Shown: positions 1-9,161, counted from the first letter of the stretch. The stretch is DNA of 17,861 nt from Saprospiraceae bacterium (GCA_007125435.1 SLDF01000089.1:1-17861), one strand, 5' to 3'. Translations and numbers: made by a program. Notes: generated by a model from the letters alone, not told the origin.

Positions 1-184
1 AAAACTTGAAGCTTTCAATCACCTTCAAGTATAAACAGCGGAGAGCACGGAGTGCTTGTAGCGTAAACAGCAAACGGAGGCGATAGCCGATCGTTTGCAT
101 AAACAGCCGAAGTGAGGCGAATGCCAAACGTAGGCGTAAACAAAATGCACCTAACTAGCAGCTTGCAGCTTGAAACTTGCAGCT
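1..184 (+). repeat. 185-bp dispersed intergenic repeat, copy 1
   Basis: This stretch matches 9809-9993 in the same orientation over its whole length. A 42-bp block is identical (84-125 against 9893-9934), and the flanks differ by scattered substitutions. Inside it, the word TAAACAGC recurs at about 32, 64 and 100 and separates short GC-rich imperfect palindromes. It ends in an AGCTTG-rich tail. It has no credible coding frame. It lies directly beyond the 3' end of the RND pump gene and may touch the end of that transcript. The copy may continue left of the window. The family is not one I can name; it looks like a non-coding intergenic repeat. Confidence 0.85.
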
Positions 185-189
185 AGATA

Positions 190-3100
190 CTATGTAAGTA
201 GCTCTTCTTCGTTGTCGCTAGAGAACTTCTCCATTAAGAATACGCGCATTCTGTAGGTCAGCCAATACATCGCAGGTACAACAATCAGGGTCAGGAATGT
301 CGCAAAAACGAGACCGTAAATCACCGTCCATGAGAGTGGACCCCAAAATGCAACATTGTCTCCACCAATGAAAAACTCGGGATCGAGACGACCTACGAAG
401 CTAAAGAAGTTGAAGTTGAACCCTATCGCCAATGGGATGAGTCCGAGGACAGTGGTGATGGCAGTCAACAATACGGGTCTAAGTCTGGTGGCACCACCCT
501 GAATAATGGCAGCGCGTATGTCGGCTCTATCCAGCTTTTGAGTACCTGTGAGGCCTAATTCCTGCCTTTTTCTCTTGATCAATAACTCGATGTAATCTAT
601 GAGTACGATGGCATTATTAACGACGACACCGGCCAGTGATATAATACCGACGCCTGTCATGACGATCACGATGTCCATGCCATTGACGACGTACCCAAGG
701 AATACACCTATGGTCGAAAATAAGACTGTAATCATAATGATAATAGGCGTGACGACACTATTGAACTGCGCTATGATGATAAAAAGCACCAGGAATACTG
801 CTACAGTAAGTGCACCGCTCAAAAACTCAATATTCTCTGCTTGCTGCTCCTGCTCACCTGTGAACTCAAATGTATAGCCCGGGGGTAGGGGATACTTGTC
901 AAGTGATGTCTTGATGGTACTGACGATCTCGTTGGCATTATACCCTTCGGTGACATTGGAGAATATAGTGATAGATCTGTCGAGATTTTTCCGCTTGATA
1001 GAGTTGTAAGATGAGGAGTATGAAATATCCGCTACAGCAGAGATAGGCACTTGACTGATCCTGCCTGTGGCCGGGCTTCTGAAAGTGACCCTTTGGTTAA
1101 GAAGGTCGTCTTTGTTGTTGCGAAAGCGCTCATCAAGTCTGATAAATATTGGATATTCTTCTTCACCTTCTTTGAACTTAGAGACTTCACGACCAAAAAC
1201 GGCTGTTCTGAGATTGTTGGCAATGCTGAATGTAGATAAGCCATACCTTCTGGCGGCTGCTCTATCTATATTAATCAATAGCTCAGGTTGGCCAATCTTG
1301 ACATCTGCCTGAAGTTTTTCGATACCGGGTATATTTTGTCTATTGATATAGACAATTATATCCTCTGTCATCTCAATTAAGGTATTGACATCATCACCCC
1401 TCAGTTCTATGTTGATGGGCTTACCGGCCGGTGGTCCGGCTTGGTTACCGTCTACGACAATCTGGACACCTGGCAAGCCTCTTGCAGCCTCTCTCATGAC
1501 CTCCATGACCTCTCTGGTAGATATGCCATTTCGCTCAGAGGCAGGCACAAAGGCTACAGTCAGTCTGGCTTTGTGCGGTGAAGCTCCGGGCTCTGGGGGA
1601 CCATTGGGGTCAGATGTATTTTCGCCTATCTGTGTCAGTACGGATTCGATGATGTCTTCGTAAGGCTCTATGGCTTCATAAATCTTGTCCTCAAGCTGAT
1701 ACATGATGGCATTAGTCGCCTCGATATCCTTACCGATGGGTAGCTCCACAAAGGCATTGACATATATCGGATCGGGGTCAGGAAAAAATATAACCTTAGG
1801 CGAACGCAAATTCAATAGAAATACCGCGAAAATCAGCAATAAAAACGTGCCGGCAAATATCGCAATGGGATACTTCAATGCGCTGGATATAAATTTTCGA
1901 TATATATCCTCTAATGCCGGCATGACCACTGCCTGAAACTTGAAGCTTGCCGGTCTCAACAGATAAAAGTTAACAATCAAAATAGCGACAGTGATGGCCA
2001 AAGCGTTTCTCAGCCACTCGACACCACCGAAGTGAGCCAGAACGGCTACAACCAGCATGATGATATTATTTCGCCATAGGGTTCTTCTTTTTCTTAACCT
2101 TTCTTCTTCTGTGCTAGACCTGGTGTCTACCTTCATCAAATACCTGGTGAGCACCGGATTGATTACAAGAGCAACAATTAATGAAGATCCTAATACCACA
2201 ATTAATGTGATCGGTAGGTATTTCATAAAACTACCAAATAAACCGGGCCAAAACGCTAATGGGAGAAAAGCACCCAGAGTAGTGGCTGTGGATGCAATAA
2301 TGGGCATGGCGACTTCACCCGCTCCATATTTGGACGCTTCTACTGCACCATATCCCTCCTGCCTGTATCTGAATATATTCTCTACTATTACAATACCATT
2401 GTCAACCAGCATACCTAATGCCAAAATCAATGAAAACAAGACAACGATATTCAACGTAAACCCAATCGCATTTAAAACTATAATACCCATCAGCATAGAT
2501 AATGGGATGGCGATACCAACAAATAAGGCATTTCGGATACCCATGAAAAACAATAATACCAACACGACTAAAATAACACCTGAGATAATGCTGTTTTCAA
2601 GATTGGATACTTCTCGCCTGGTATTTATGGACTGGTCATTGAAGTAAGTAATGGTAAGATCAGTAGGTAGTACATTTTCTTTTGCCCTCTCTACGATTTC
2701 TTTCACATTATCAGCGGCTTCGAGTAGGTTCTTACCTTGTCTTTTGATGATATCCAGAGATACTACAGGATAGTGATCAGACCTTGCATAGCTGGTACGA
2801 TCCTTATATCCGTACTCAACCTCGGCAATGTCTCTCAAAAATACCGGTTGTTGGTTTTCAGCTTTAACTATGGTATTGGCAATCTCATCCATATTGGTGT
2901 ATTCACCGATCACTCTGATTGATTGTTTGAAATTGTCGATAAGCAATTCGCCACCTGACATCGTCATGTTTTCTGAGTTAATGGCGTTCTCTATATCGTC
3001 AAACGATACTTCTCTTAGTTCCATGGCGTGCATATCCACATTGATCTTTATTTCACGCTCGAGTAGACCTTTAATCTCCACATCTGAGATCTGATCCAGA

Positions 3101-3633
3101 TTTTCGATCTCGTCCTCCAATAACTCCGCAAAGTCTTTCAACTCATCATTAGAATAATCACCAGACATGTTTATAGTCATGATGGGGATTTCAGACAAGT
3201 TGATATCGAACACTCTGGGTTCTTCATTTAGGTCATTTGGAAGTTCACTCTTGGCCAGGTCAACAGCGTCCTTGACTTTCCTTGTGGCATCATCAATGTC
3301 TATATCCGTATTGAACTCGACGGTGATGATAGAAAAATCCTGCATTGATGTGGACCGAATATCCTTCACACCACTCACACTCTGCAATTCCTTTTCTATT
3401 GGTCTGGTTACCAGATTTTCAATATCCTGCGCAGAGTTACCAAAGTATGGCGTATTGATGTAAACTGTCGGAAGAGAGACTTCAGGAAATTGCTCTTTGG
3501 GCATACTTTGGTACGATCTCAGACCAAATAGAAAGATCATAATGATCAATACAAATATGCTGGTACCATTTTCAACTGCAACTGAAGACAGTGCAAACTC
3601 CCGCATTCCTTTTTTATTGTTTTTTTCTTGCAT
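190..3633 (-). CDS. Efflux RND transporter permease (AcrB/HAE1-like)
   Basis: This 1147-residue protein is an inner-membrane resistance-nodulation-division pump that exports substrates using the proton gradient. It shows the usual two-fold plan: a transmembrane helix near residues 25-42, a periplasmic loop at about 43-340, helices at about 345-500, a second first-helix at about 590-608, a second large loop to about 935, and helices at 938-1125. The relay motif in helix 4 is GMLVDNGIVIVENI (407-420), with Asp411 kept and the second acidic position replaced by Asn412. The helix-10 equivalent reads VVVNNAIVLIDYI, without the lysine of AcrB; Asn here is seen in other HAE1 relatives. A segment at about 518-570 adds extra hydrophobic stretches between the halves. 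It is the last gene of the operon, 52 bp after the adaptor. The substrate cannot be inferred. Confidence 0.95.
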   Translation of the reverse strand: MQEKNNKKGMREFALSSVAVENGTSIFVLIIMIFLFGLRSYQSMPKEQFPEVSLPTVYINTPYFGNSAQDIENLVTRPIEKELQSVSGVKDIRSTSMQDFSIITVEFNTDIDIDDATRKVKDAVDLAKSELPNDLNEEPRVFDINLSEIPIMTINMSGDYSNDELKDFAELLEDEIENLDQISDVEIKGLLEREIKINVDMHAMELREVSFDDIENAINSENMTMSGGELLIDNFKQSIRVIGEYTNMDEIANTIVKAENQQPVFLRDIAEVEYGYKDRTSYARSDHYPVVSLDIIKRQGKNLLEAADNVKEIVERAKENVLPTDLTITYFNDQSINTRREVSNLENSIISGVILVVLVLLFFMGIRNALFVGIAIPLSMLMGIIVLNAIGFTLNIVVLFSLILALGMLVDNGIVIVENIFRYRQEGYGAVEASKYGAGEVAMPIIASTATTLGAFLPLAFWPGLFGSFMKYLPITLIVVLGSSLIVALVINPVLTRYLMKVDTRSSTEEERLRKRRTLWRNNIIMLVVAVLAHFGGVEWLRNALAITVAILIVNFYLLRPASFKFQAVVMPALEDIYRKFISSALKYPIAIFAGTFLLLIFAVFLLNLRSPKVIFFPDPDPIYVNAFVELPIGKDIEATNAIMYQLEDKIYEAIEPYEDIIESVLTQIGENTSDPNGPPEPGASPHKARLTVAFVPASERNGISTREVMEVMREAARGLPGVQIVVDGNQAGPPAGKPINIELRGDDVNTLIEMTEDIIVYINRQNIPGIEKLQADVKIGQPELLINIDRAAARRYGLSTFSIANNLRTAVFGREVSKFKEGEEEYPIFIRLDERFRNNKDDLLNQRVTFRSPATGRISQVPISAVADISYSSSYNSIKRKNLDRSITIFSNVTEGYNANEIVSTIKTSLDKYPLPPGYTFEFTGEQEQQAENIEFLSGALTVAVFLVLFIIIAQFNSVVTPIIIMITVLFSTIGVFLGYVVNGMDIVIVMTGVGIISLAGVVVNNAIVLIDYIELLIKRKRQELGLTGTQKLDRADIRAAIIQGGATRLRPVLLTAITTVLGLIPLAIGFNFNFFSFVGRLDPEFFIGGDNVAFWGPLSWTVIYGLVFATFLTLIVVPAMYWLTYRMRVFLMEKFSSDNEEELLT

Positions 3634-3685
3634 AGCAACTTATATCATTAAGTCAAGCTTGTTTTTCTGACCGTGTAAAGTGATA

Positions 3686-4828
3686 TTATTTTATTCTCAC
3701 CAATTCATTATTTGCCAATCCTCTGGCGCCATCCAGGACATATGGGATATTGGGCTCCAGGCCTTCTTTGATGAGTACATTGTTGTCGTAGGATCGACCG
3801 ATGGTGACGTATTGTTTTGACGCTATAAGGCCTTTATCACTTTCTTTCAGTGCCAAAATAAAATGCTTACCACTAGCTTCTTGCTGGACAACTTCGACAG
3901 GTACCTGTATGGCATCCTTAGCCTCAAAATCTTTGATACTTAGTAGTGCCAGTAAGTTTGGCTTGAAATTTTCATTCCTTTGCGTGAGATTAGCCTCTAC
4001 CCTAAAGGTTCGATTGCCCTGACTGATGGTTCTACCTACAGACGTGACTCTGGCTTTGATCTCTTCATTGAGTGTCGGGAAAGAGATGACGACTTGTTCG
4101 CCTTTACTGACCAGTCCGACATATTTTTCCGGTACATCTGCCACTACTTTGAGTCTGTTGATATTGACTAGCATAGCAATAGGAACACCCGGATTAGCAA
4201 ATTCACCTTCCTGCATGAGCAGTTGGTCGATCACACCTGAGGTCGGCGCATAAATATTTGATTTTCTAAGCTGTGTCTCAATAGAAGCAATATTTTTCTC
4301 CAGAAGCTCTTTATTGTTTTTAGCCTCTAAATATTGGATTTCCGATCCGATATTCTTTTCCCATAATCGGGACTGTCTTTCAAAGACAGTTTCAGCCAGA
4401 CCTAGTGAAGTCTCGAGTTCTTCCATTTGTCGCTGGAGAGATTCTGTATCCAGTTTTGCGATTAAAGCGCCGGCGTTGATATATTGTCCCTCTCTGATAT
4501 TTAGCTTTACAATTCGACCTGGTACTTCTGCGCTGACATTGACTACTTCATCTGATTGTATAGTAGCCTGTACATCGACAAAATGAGCGAAGTCAGCCAA
4601 TCTGGTAGTATCAGCTGTGATAAGACGACCTACTTTTGCAGATGCCGGGTCGAGCTTGTTGATCTTTTGCTCCAGATCTTCAATGTCTTTATTGAGACTC
4701 ATTAGCTCCTCTTTTTTCTCTGCCAATTGTTGCTTTAATTCATCGAGCTCTACATTGCCAGACTCCATGCCATCGCCACATGAGATAAAGAAGGTAGCTG
4801 CTAAAAAGAAAAATAAATATCGTTTCAT
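3686..4828 (-). CDS. RND efflux periplasmic adaptor (HlyD/MFP family lipoprotein)
   Basis: This 380-residue membrane-fusion protein links the pump to the outer-membrane channel. I start it at 4828 because the protein then opens with a clean lipoprotein signal, ending FISC with the lipidated Cys at residue 17. An upstream ATG at 4894 would add 22 polar residues and overlap the end of the channel gene. A heptad-like coiled segment covers about 28-60. The two lipoyl half-motifs are at about 98-127 and 192-222, and the alpha-hairpin between them is about 128-190. Beta-barrel and membrane-proximal domains follow (about 225-380). It sits 34 bp after the TolC-type gene and 52 bp before the pump gene on the same strand, which implies one transcript and one exporter. 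Confidence 0.94.
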   Translation of the reverse strand: MKRYLFFFLAATFFISCGDGMESGNVELDELKQQLAEKKEELMSLNKDIEDLEQKINKLDPASAKVGRLITADTTRLADFAHFVDVQATIQSDEVVNVSAEVPGRIVKLNIREGQYINAGALIAKLDTESLQRQMEELETSLGLAETVFERQSRLWEKNIGSEIQYLEAKNNKELLEKNIASIETQLRKSNIYAPTSGVIDQLLMQEGEFANPGVPIAMLVNINRLKVVADVPEKYVGLVSKGEQVVISFPTLNEEIKARVTSVGRTISQGNRTFRVEANLTQRNENFKPNLLALLSIKDFEAKDAIQVPVEVVQQEASGKHFILALKESDKGLIASKQYVTIGRSYDNNVLIKEGLEPNIPYVLDGARGLANNELVRIK

Positions 4829-4862
4829 ATCTTTAAGTGTGTTGTTCTTCAGATTAATATGT

Positions 4863-6260
4863 TTATAGATCACCCAATGCTCTTTTGAGATCAAATGTTG
4901 CTGTTATTAATTCATACATCGCTTCGGTGTAATTGGACTGTGCGGTATAAAGCTCCCTTTCGGCCTGACTGGTCTCTACACTGCTACCGACGCCTGCCGA
5001 ATATTTCTCTACTGTGGTATCATAGATTCTTTGTGCCAGATCCATGTTCTTTTTCCTGTTCTCGACTGTAGCCAATGCATTCTTGTATGTCTCTCTGGCA
5101 TTGTAAACTTCAAGATCCATGGCGTTTTCAAATGATCTTTGCCTGACCATTACTTTTTCTTTATCTAATTTGGCTTGAGAAATCTGAGCCTTCCTTCGGC
5201 TTCCATCGTAAATTGGTATGGTCAGTGATGCTCCGACTACCGAGTTTGGAAACCAACCATTTTCATCGCCATCAAACAAATTGTTTCTAAACAACTGTTG
5301 ACTGTAATTGATAAATCCCTGAAGCCTTGGGTAGTATCCTGATTTTATATTTTCGATTTGGAGGTCATTTAGGCGCTTGCCGGCTTCTATGGTTTGATAT
5401 TCAGGACGGTTTTGATAGGTGTATTCTTTATCGACTAACTGCTGCTGTGCAAGAGCGATACGATCTGATAACTTATCCAGATCATCAGTAATAGCAATGT
5501 CAGCATCCATAGGGAAGTTCATTTGAAACTTCAGCAGATTCTTGGAAATAGCCTTACTCCTAGACAGCTTTTCCAATTCGATTTCTAAGGACTGAAGTGA
5601 CAGCTCTAATCTGTCTATATCCAGTTGTTCGATGAATCCATTTTCATATAAAGCTCTGGACTCTTCTAGATTCTTAGTGAGGTTTTCTATGTTAGCCTCC
5701 AGATAAGAGGTGTTCTTTTCAGTGAAGGCAACCAATAGATAGGCGTCTATTACATTTTGCTTGATTTCAAACTCTGTTTGTTCGTATTCTCTACGCGCTA
5801 AATCTTTAGCTTTAGAAATGGCCTTTAGTCCGGAAAAGAAAGATGCATCAAAAATCATAAATGAAGCGCCAGCACCGAATGTCAAACTGTTTCGAAGGCC
5901 AAACTGAGCAGGAATTCCGGCTCCACTTGGAGGCATGATCTGTGCAGGATCAATAAGCCCATAGTTCAATAATCTACCATCAACAGCAGGACCCAGAAAA
6001 TCCGGTATGATCTGTGTAGGAATGGCTAGAAAATAATTGTAATCTCCTGTTGCATTAATTTGAGGCAAACCACCAGCTCTGAATTCCTTGATCTGAGCAT
6101 CTGCTATCGCAATATCTGCTTGTGAAATTCTGACTTCATTACTGTTGATCAATGCATATTCAATCGCCTCATCCAGTGAGTATTGCTCAGCTTGCCCGTG
6201 TGATAAGATTGGGAGGACCAAGCTGACTCCAAAAATTAAAAGAAGTATATGTCTCATCAT
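4863..6260 (-). CDS. TolC-family outer-membrane efflux protein
   Basis: This 465-residue protein is the outer-membrane exit duct of the tripartite exporter. Residues 1-23 form a signal peptide. Two outer-membrane efflux repeats follow. The first begins with YSLDEAIEYALINSNEV (27-43), typical of TolC relatives, and includes YENGFIEQLDIDRLELSL (205-222). The second ends with YSAGVGSSVETSQAERELY from about 420, the matching motif of the second repeat. The length is normal for the family. Two consecutive ATG codons (6260 and 6257) are possible starts; the choice changes one residue. The gene begins 26 bp after the TetR gene and ends 34 bp before the adaptor, so co-transcription with both is very likely. 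Confidence 0.94.
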   Translation of the reverse strand: MMRHILLLIFGVSLVLPILSHGQAEQYSLDEAIEYALINSNEVRISQADIAIADAQIKEFRAGGLPQINATGDYNYFLAIPTQIIPDFLGPAVDGRLLNYGLIDPAQIMPPSGAGIPAQFGLRNSLTFGAGASFMIFDASFFSGLKAISKAKDLARREYEQTEFEIKQNVIDAYLLVAFTEKNTSYLEANIENLTKNLEESRALYENGFIEQLDIDRLELSLQSLEIELEKLSRSKAISKNLLKFQMNFPMDADIAITDDLDKLSDRIALAQQQLVDKEYTYQNRPEYQTIEAGKRLNDLQIENIKSGYYPRLQGFINYSQQLFRNNLFDGDENGWFPNSVVGASLTIPIYDGSRRKAQISQAKLDKEKVMVRQRSFENAMDLEVYNARETYKNALATVENRKKNMDLAQRIYDTTVEKYSAGVGSSVETSQAERELYTAQSNYTEAMYELITATFDLKRALGDL

Positions 6261-6286
6261 TAATCTGTTTTCGTATTAATTATTCA

Positions 6287-6907
6287 CTATTCACCTACTT
6301 GAGGTTTAGTGTTTCTGTACGTTTGCAAGAACTCGTAGCCCTTGTCTGTGACAATACCCAATAGAAAGTGGTACATCATCTCTTTGAGCAAAAGTGACTT
6401 AGAATACATGTTGCGAGGAAACAAACGCTCATCTATAGCTGAGAATGCTATGCCGGTGTGCAGCCTCTTGACAAATTCCTGATCAATGTCTGCTCTATAC
6501 AATCCTTCTGCAATACCACGGTTGATATTTTTTTCAATGAAGGAAAAAATAAACTCAACTTCTTTCTTTTCAACTTCTTGCCAGATGGACTGGTGGTATT
6601 TCTTCAAATCATATACAGCGATTGGAGACACCATTTCTAATTTTTCAGCAGCTTCCTGTGCAACTTTCATGACGGAGTCTATAGCATTAGAACTGGCATC
6701 TATTACTCCTGCCATCTTATTCATGTCCTCAGTTCTGAGTTTTTTGATAACAGAGTGTACCAAGTCCTCTTTATTGCTTACATATTGATATAGTGTCTTT
6801 TTAGAAATGCCCATGGCATTGGCCAAATCATCCATGGTTACGCTTTTGATGCCATACTTCAAAAACATACCCAGGGCAAAATCTTCTATTTGTTGTCTTG
6901 TACTCAT
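6287..6907 (-). CDS. TetR/AcrR-family transcriptional regulator
   Basis: This 206-residue protein has an N-terminal DNA-binding domain of the TetR type. The helix-turn-helix spans about residues 24-43 and includes the words TMDDLANAMGISKKTLYQYV, followed by SNKEDLV. The C-terminal two thirds is helical and variable, as expected for the ligand-binding and dimer domain. As first gene of the operon, 26 bp before the TolC-type gene, it most likely represses its own promoter and the exporter until an inducer binds. An inverted repeat overlapping a promoter lies 34 bp upstream of its start. The inducing ligand cannot be read from the sequence. Confidence 0.92.
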   Translation of the reverse strand: MSTRQQIEDFALGMFLKYGIKSVTMDDLANAMGISKKTLYQYVSNKEDLVHSVIKKLRTEDMNKMAGVIDASSNAIDSVMKVAQEAAEKLEMVSPIAVYDLKKYHQSIWQEVEKKEVEFIFSFIEKNINRGIAEGLYRADIDQEFVKRLHTGIAFSAIDERLFPRNMYSKSLLLKEMMYHFLLGIVTDKGYEFLQTYRNTKPQVGE

Positions 6908-6919
6908 ATTTCAGCGGCG

Positions 6920-6950
6920 TAAAAGTAATGCAAAAACACACTGGAAACAA
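6920..6950 (-). promoter_or_regulatory. Predicted promoter of the efflux operon
   Basis: Read on the minus strand, a TTG (6950-6948) is followed by exactly 20 bases and then TACTTTTA (6927-6920). This fits the Bacteroidota consensus of TTG, 17-23 bases, then TANNTTTG, with one mismatch in the last base. It sits 13 bp upstream of the TetR start codon, which would leave a very short leader. No transcript data support it here. Confidence 0.5.
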
Positions 6951-6972
6951 TTTTAGTTGTCAAAGTTTCCAG
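6941..6972. promoter_or_regulatory. Nested inverted repeat, probable TetR operator
   Basis: The outer arms CTGGAAAC (6941-6948) and GTTTCCAG (6965-6972) are perfect reverse complements. An inner pair, ACAA (6947-6950) and TTGT (6957-6960), sits within them. The left arm covers the TTG of the predicted promoter, so a repressor bound here would block polymerase. That it is bound by the adjacent TetR protein is inference from position and symmetry. Confidence 0.5.
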
Positions 6973-7443
6973 CTTTGCCATAAAAACTTGATAAAACACA
7001 TAGGGAATTCGATGAAAAGCTCATTTATGGTGATGAAAGTGTGGGAAAGGATTAGTGCATAATGGTGCATTTCAAAATGTCGTTTTTTCTGGTCTTGCAT
7101 CAGCGATGTGTAAGGGTGGCGACGCAGGAGTCAGACTCAGCATAGCAATAGCGAAGCTGAGGCCGACCGTTTAGGGAGCCCTGGAACGTAGCGACCCGCA
7201 GGGTGATGCCCAAAGCGACAAAATGAAATACACCCATGCTATCATACTCAAAACTATATGTCCTAAAATACATGACGCATTGGAAATGTAAAATTGCAAC
7301 CTTGTATTGCATGAATATTTAGTATGTACATGCCTGCTGACTCGTCAAGTAGCATGCCCCCTTTTACAGTGTTCGTTTTGACTATAATGCGCTAAGGTGT
7401 TTCAATGTGCAATAGTCCCAAGTGGAGGCCAAAAGGTTTGCTA
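6973..7443. other. Intergenic stretch with no gene
   Basis: This gap lies between the upstream side of the efflux operon and the 3' end of the thioredoxin-like gene. Part of it (7095-7218) is a dispersed repeat listed separately. The rest, 6973-7094 and 7219-7443, shows no credible coding frame, RNA gene or clear terminator. Confidence 0.6.
7095..7218 (+). repeat. Dispersed intergenic repeat, copy A (inverted partner at 9040-9161)
   Basis: Three blocks are exact reverse complements of blocks in 9040-9161: 7095-7112 (18 bp) with 9144-9161, 7177-7198 (22 bp) with 9073-9094, and 7201-7218 (18 bp) with 9040-9057. The blocks keep order and roughly keep spacing, while the stretch between the first two has diverged. 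A related but shorter arrangement occurs at 10011-10161. It appears non-coding and lies beyond the 3' end of the thioredoxin-like gene. Confidence 0.85.
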
Positions 7444-8886
7444 TCACTGATCAATATAGCCATTTAAGAGTTCTATTAAGATTTCACCAGTACTAGGTCT
7501 GGGTGGGTTATCATCCAGAATGATATTATCGGCATCAAGAATAAAATATTTAGGTATCCCCCTCACTTGATATAGCTTAGGCACTTCATGTTGGAATCCT
7601 TTAGCCCATAAATGAACACCGCTTAATTGATGTTTTTCGACAGCTTTTCTCCATGACTCTTCATCTTCATCTATAGATATATACAAAAACTGTATTTTTT
7701 CCAGATCAACTTTTTCTTTAAGATAAGGTAGGTGTTTAAATTCCATAATACACGGCGCACACCAACTTGCCCAAAAGTCTAAATAAGTAACTTTACCCAT
7801 CAAGCTGCGAAGAGAAATTGAATCGCCATCTAAATTTATTAAAGTAAAATCAGGGGCTACATTACCCTTACTTAGTGCCAATTGTTTTCTATAATACTTA
7901 TTAAGCTTTTCTTTGAGCTCTGCTGGCGCTTCAGAATTCATAAACATTTCCACAGGGTCTTCAAACTCCGACGCGTTCATACGTCTTAATGCATTAATAA
8001 AAACATTAAGCCTCAGATGATGCAAACTCATGCCTTCTGCTATATGAGTTGCATTTTTATATGATGATATCACATCCTCTATACTTTCTACTTGACGAAT
8101 ATCGTCATTAAAGAGATTATATCTTGATAGCTTTTGATCTGCTACCTCGATGTAATAAGAATTTTCGGCTAGCATATCTTGATCAAAATATAAGTCTTCT
8201 AAAAAGCTAAAATATGAATCCTCTATTTCAACAGGGTCAACTGATGAGTTTTGTTGGCTAATATAATCCCTCATCCATGTATATCTGTATTTATTATCCA
8301 AAGACTGATAGTAAAATTCTCCCTTAGTCTTGGTGTAAAACTCATCTGAGAGCTTAGATTTCCACTCGTTAAGATGGATCAATTGAATGTTGTAAAGGCT
8401 ATCCATCAAGTTTTTATACTCGTCTGGTGATAGCTTTGATATTTTATTCATTACGATCGCATAGAGATTATCATCTTGATCTTTATGATTCAAAAATGTA
8501 TTATAATGATCTGCGAGATAATTGCTTTCATCTGCTCCAGTTCCTGAATATTCCAAAGACCGATCAAAGTCTTGATAGTCAACAGTAACACGTAAATGCA
8601 TGTCTGGCATTAAATATATATTTGTTCTTTCTTCATTGTGCTGCCAATAGTATTTCCCGGCTTTAATGTCATATAGCTCCATAGAAAATGATCCATCTTC
8701 TTGAATAGTCGCACTACCCATATCAATTCTTCCCTCGAACTTATCAAATCTAAACACAGAAACCGGCTCATCGTGGTGGTTTTTTATTTCACCTGAGAAA
8801 AGCACATCTTGCCCCACTGCTATAATGCCTATGTGAAGAAGCATAACCAACATGAGCATATCTGAAAATCTACCTTTAATGTCCAT
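7444..8886 (-). CDS. Secreted TlpA-like thioredoxin-fold protein
   Basis: This 480-residue protein has a hydrophobic N-terminal export segment (about 8-25). A beta-rich domain of about 28-115 resembles the N-terminal part seen in many Bacteroidota TlpA/AhpC-TSA proteins, and a long charged, probably helical region runs to about 335. A thioredoxin domain closes it (about 342-480) with WASWCAPC, the CXXC redox pair being Cys376 and Cys379, and a cis-proline at RGIP (Pro445). The family transfers thiol electrons in the envelope; a role in reducing or maturing exported proteins is inference. It stands alone, about 530 bp from the efflux operon. Several stretches are very AT-rich (15-17 G+C per 60 bases at 7681, 8041 and 8461), although others are not. 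Confidence 0.88.
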   Translation of the reverse strand: MDIKGRFSDMLMLVMLLHIGIIAVGQDVLFSGEIKNHHDEPVSVFRFDKFEGRIDMGSATIQEDGSFSMELYDIKAGKYYWQHNEERTNIYLMPDMHLRVTVDYQDFDRSLEYSGTGADESNYLADHYNTFLNHKDQDDNLYAIVMNKISKLSPDEYKNLMDSLYNIQLIHLNEWKSKLSDEFYTKTKGEFYYQSLDNKYRYTWMRDYISQQNSSVDPVEIEDSYFSFLEDLYFDQDMLAENSYYIEVADQKLSRYNLFNDDIRQVESIEDVISSYKNATHIAEGMSLHHLRLNVFINALRRMNASEFEDPVEMFMNSEAPAELKEKLNKYYRKQLALSKGNVAPDFTLINLDGDSISLRSLMGKVTYLDFWASWCAPCIMEFKHLPYLKEKVDLEKIQFLYISIDEDEESWRKAVEKHQLSGVHLWAKGFQHEVPKLYQVRGIPKYFILDADNIILDDNPPRPSTGEILIELLNGYIDQ

Positions 8887-9039
8887 ATTTATAAAGTTAA
8901 TATCGTGATGATAAATAAGGTTAGAAAAGTGGTAATATTTTCAGATTGCCACCGGTCAAAATACTTAACGCCTATATCTAGAAAGAAATTTTCAAATATT
9001 AAACTTTTTCATCAAAACTTCTAGGTGAATCTCATTTGC

Positions 9040-9161
9040 TCGCTTTGGGCATCACCCTCCTCCTGTCGTCGTCGGGTCGCTACGTTCCAGGGCTCGCTAT
9101 TCGCTCGGTCCTTCGGACTCACTCGCATGCGCTCGTGACCCACTACACATCGCTGATGCAA
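9040..9161 (-). repeat. Dispersed intergenic repeat, copy B (inverted relative to 7095-7218)
   Basis: This copy carries three exact blocks shared with copy A in reverse complement (9040-9057, 9073-9094, 9144-9161). Its middle part contains CGCTCGGTCC-like imperfect palindromes not matched in copy A. The pair encloses the thioredoxin-like gene with the repeats pointing toward each other. No target-site duplication or transposase was seen, so it is called a dispersed repeat and not an insertion sequence. Confidence 0.85.

Noticed and set aside
2057..2647. 196-residue frame on plus within the pump gene
   Set aside because: It is antisense to a strongly conserved RND domain, and its composition follows from the opposite coding strand.
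4829..4894. Upstream start for the adaptor gene
   Set aside because: It would place 22 polar residues before the lipoprotein signal and overlap the channel gene stop. The start at 4828 gives a standard signal with Cys17.
7095..9161. Insertion sequence carrying the thioredoxin-like gene
   Set aside because: There is no transposase, no target duplication was found, and a third related copy occurs unpaired, so only the repeat observation is kept.
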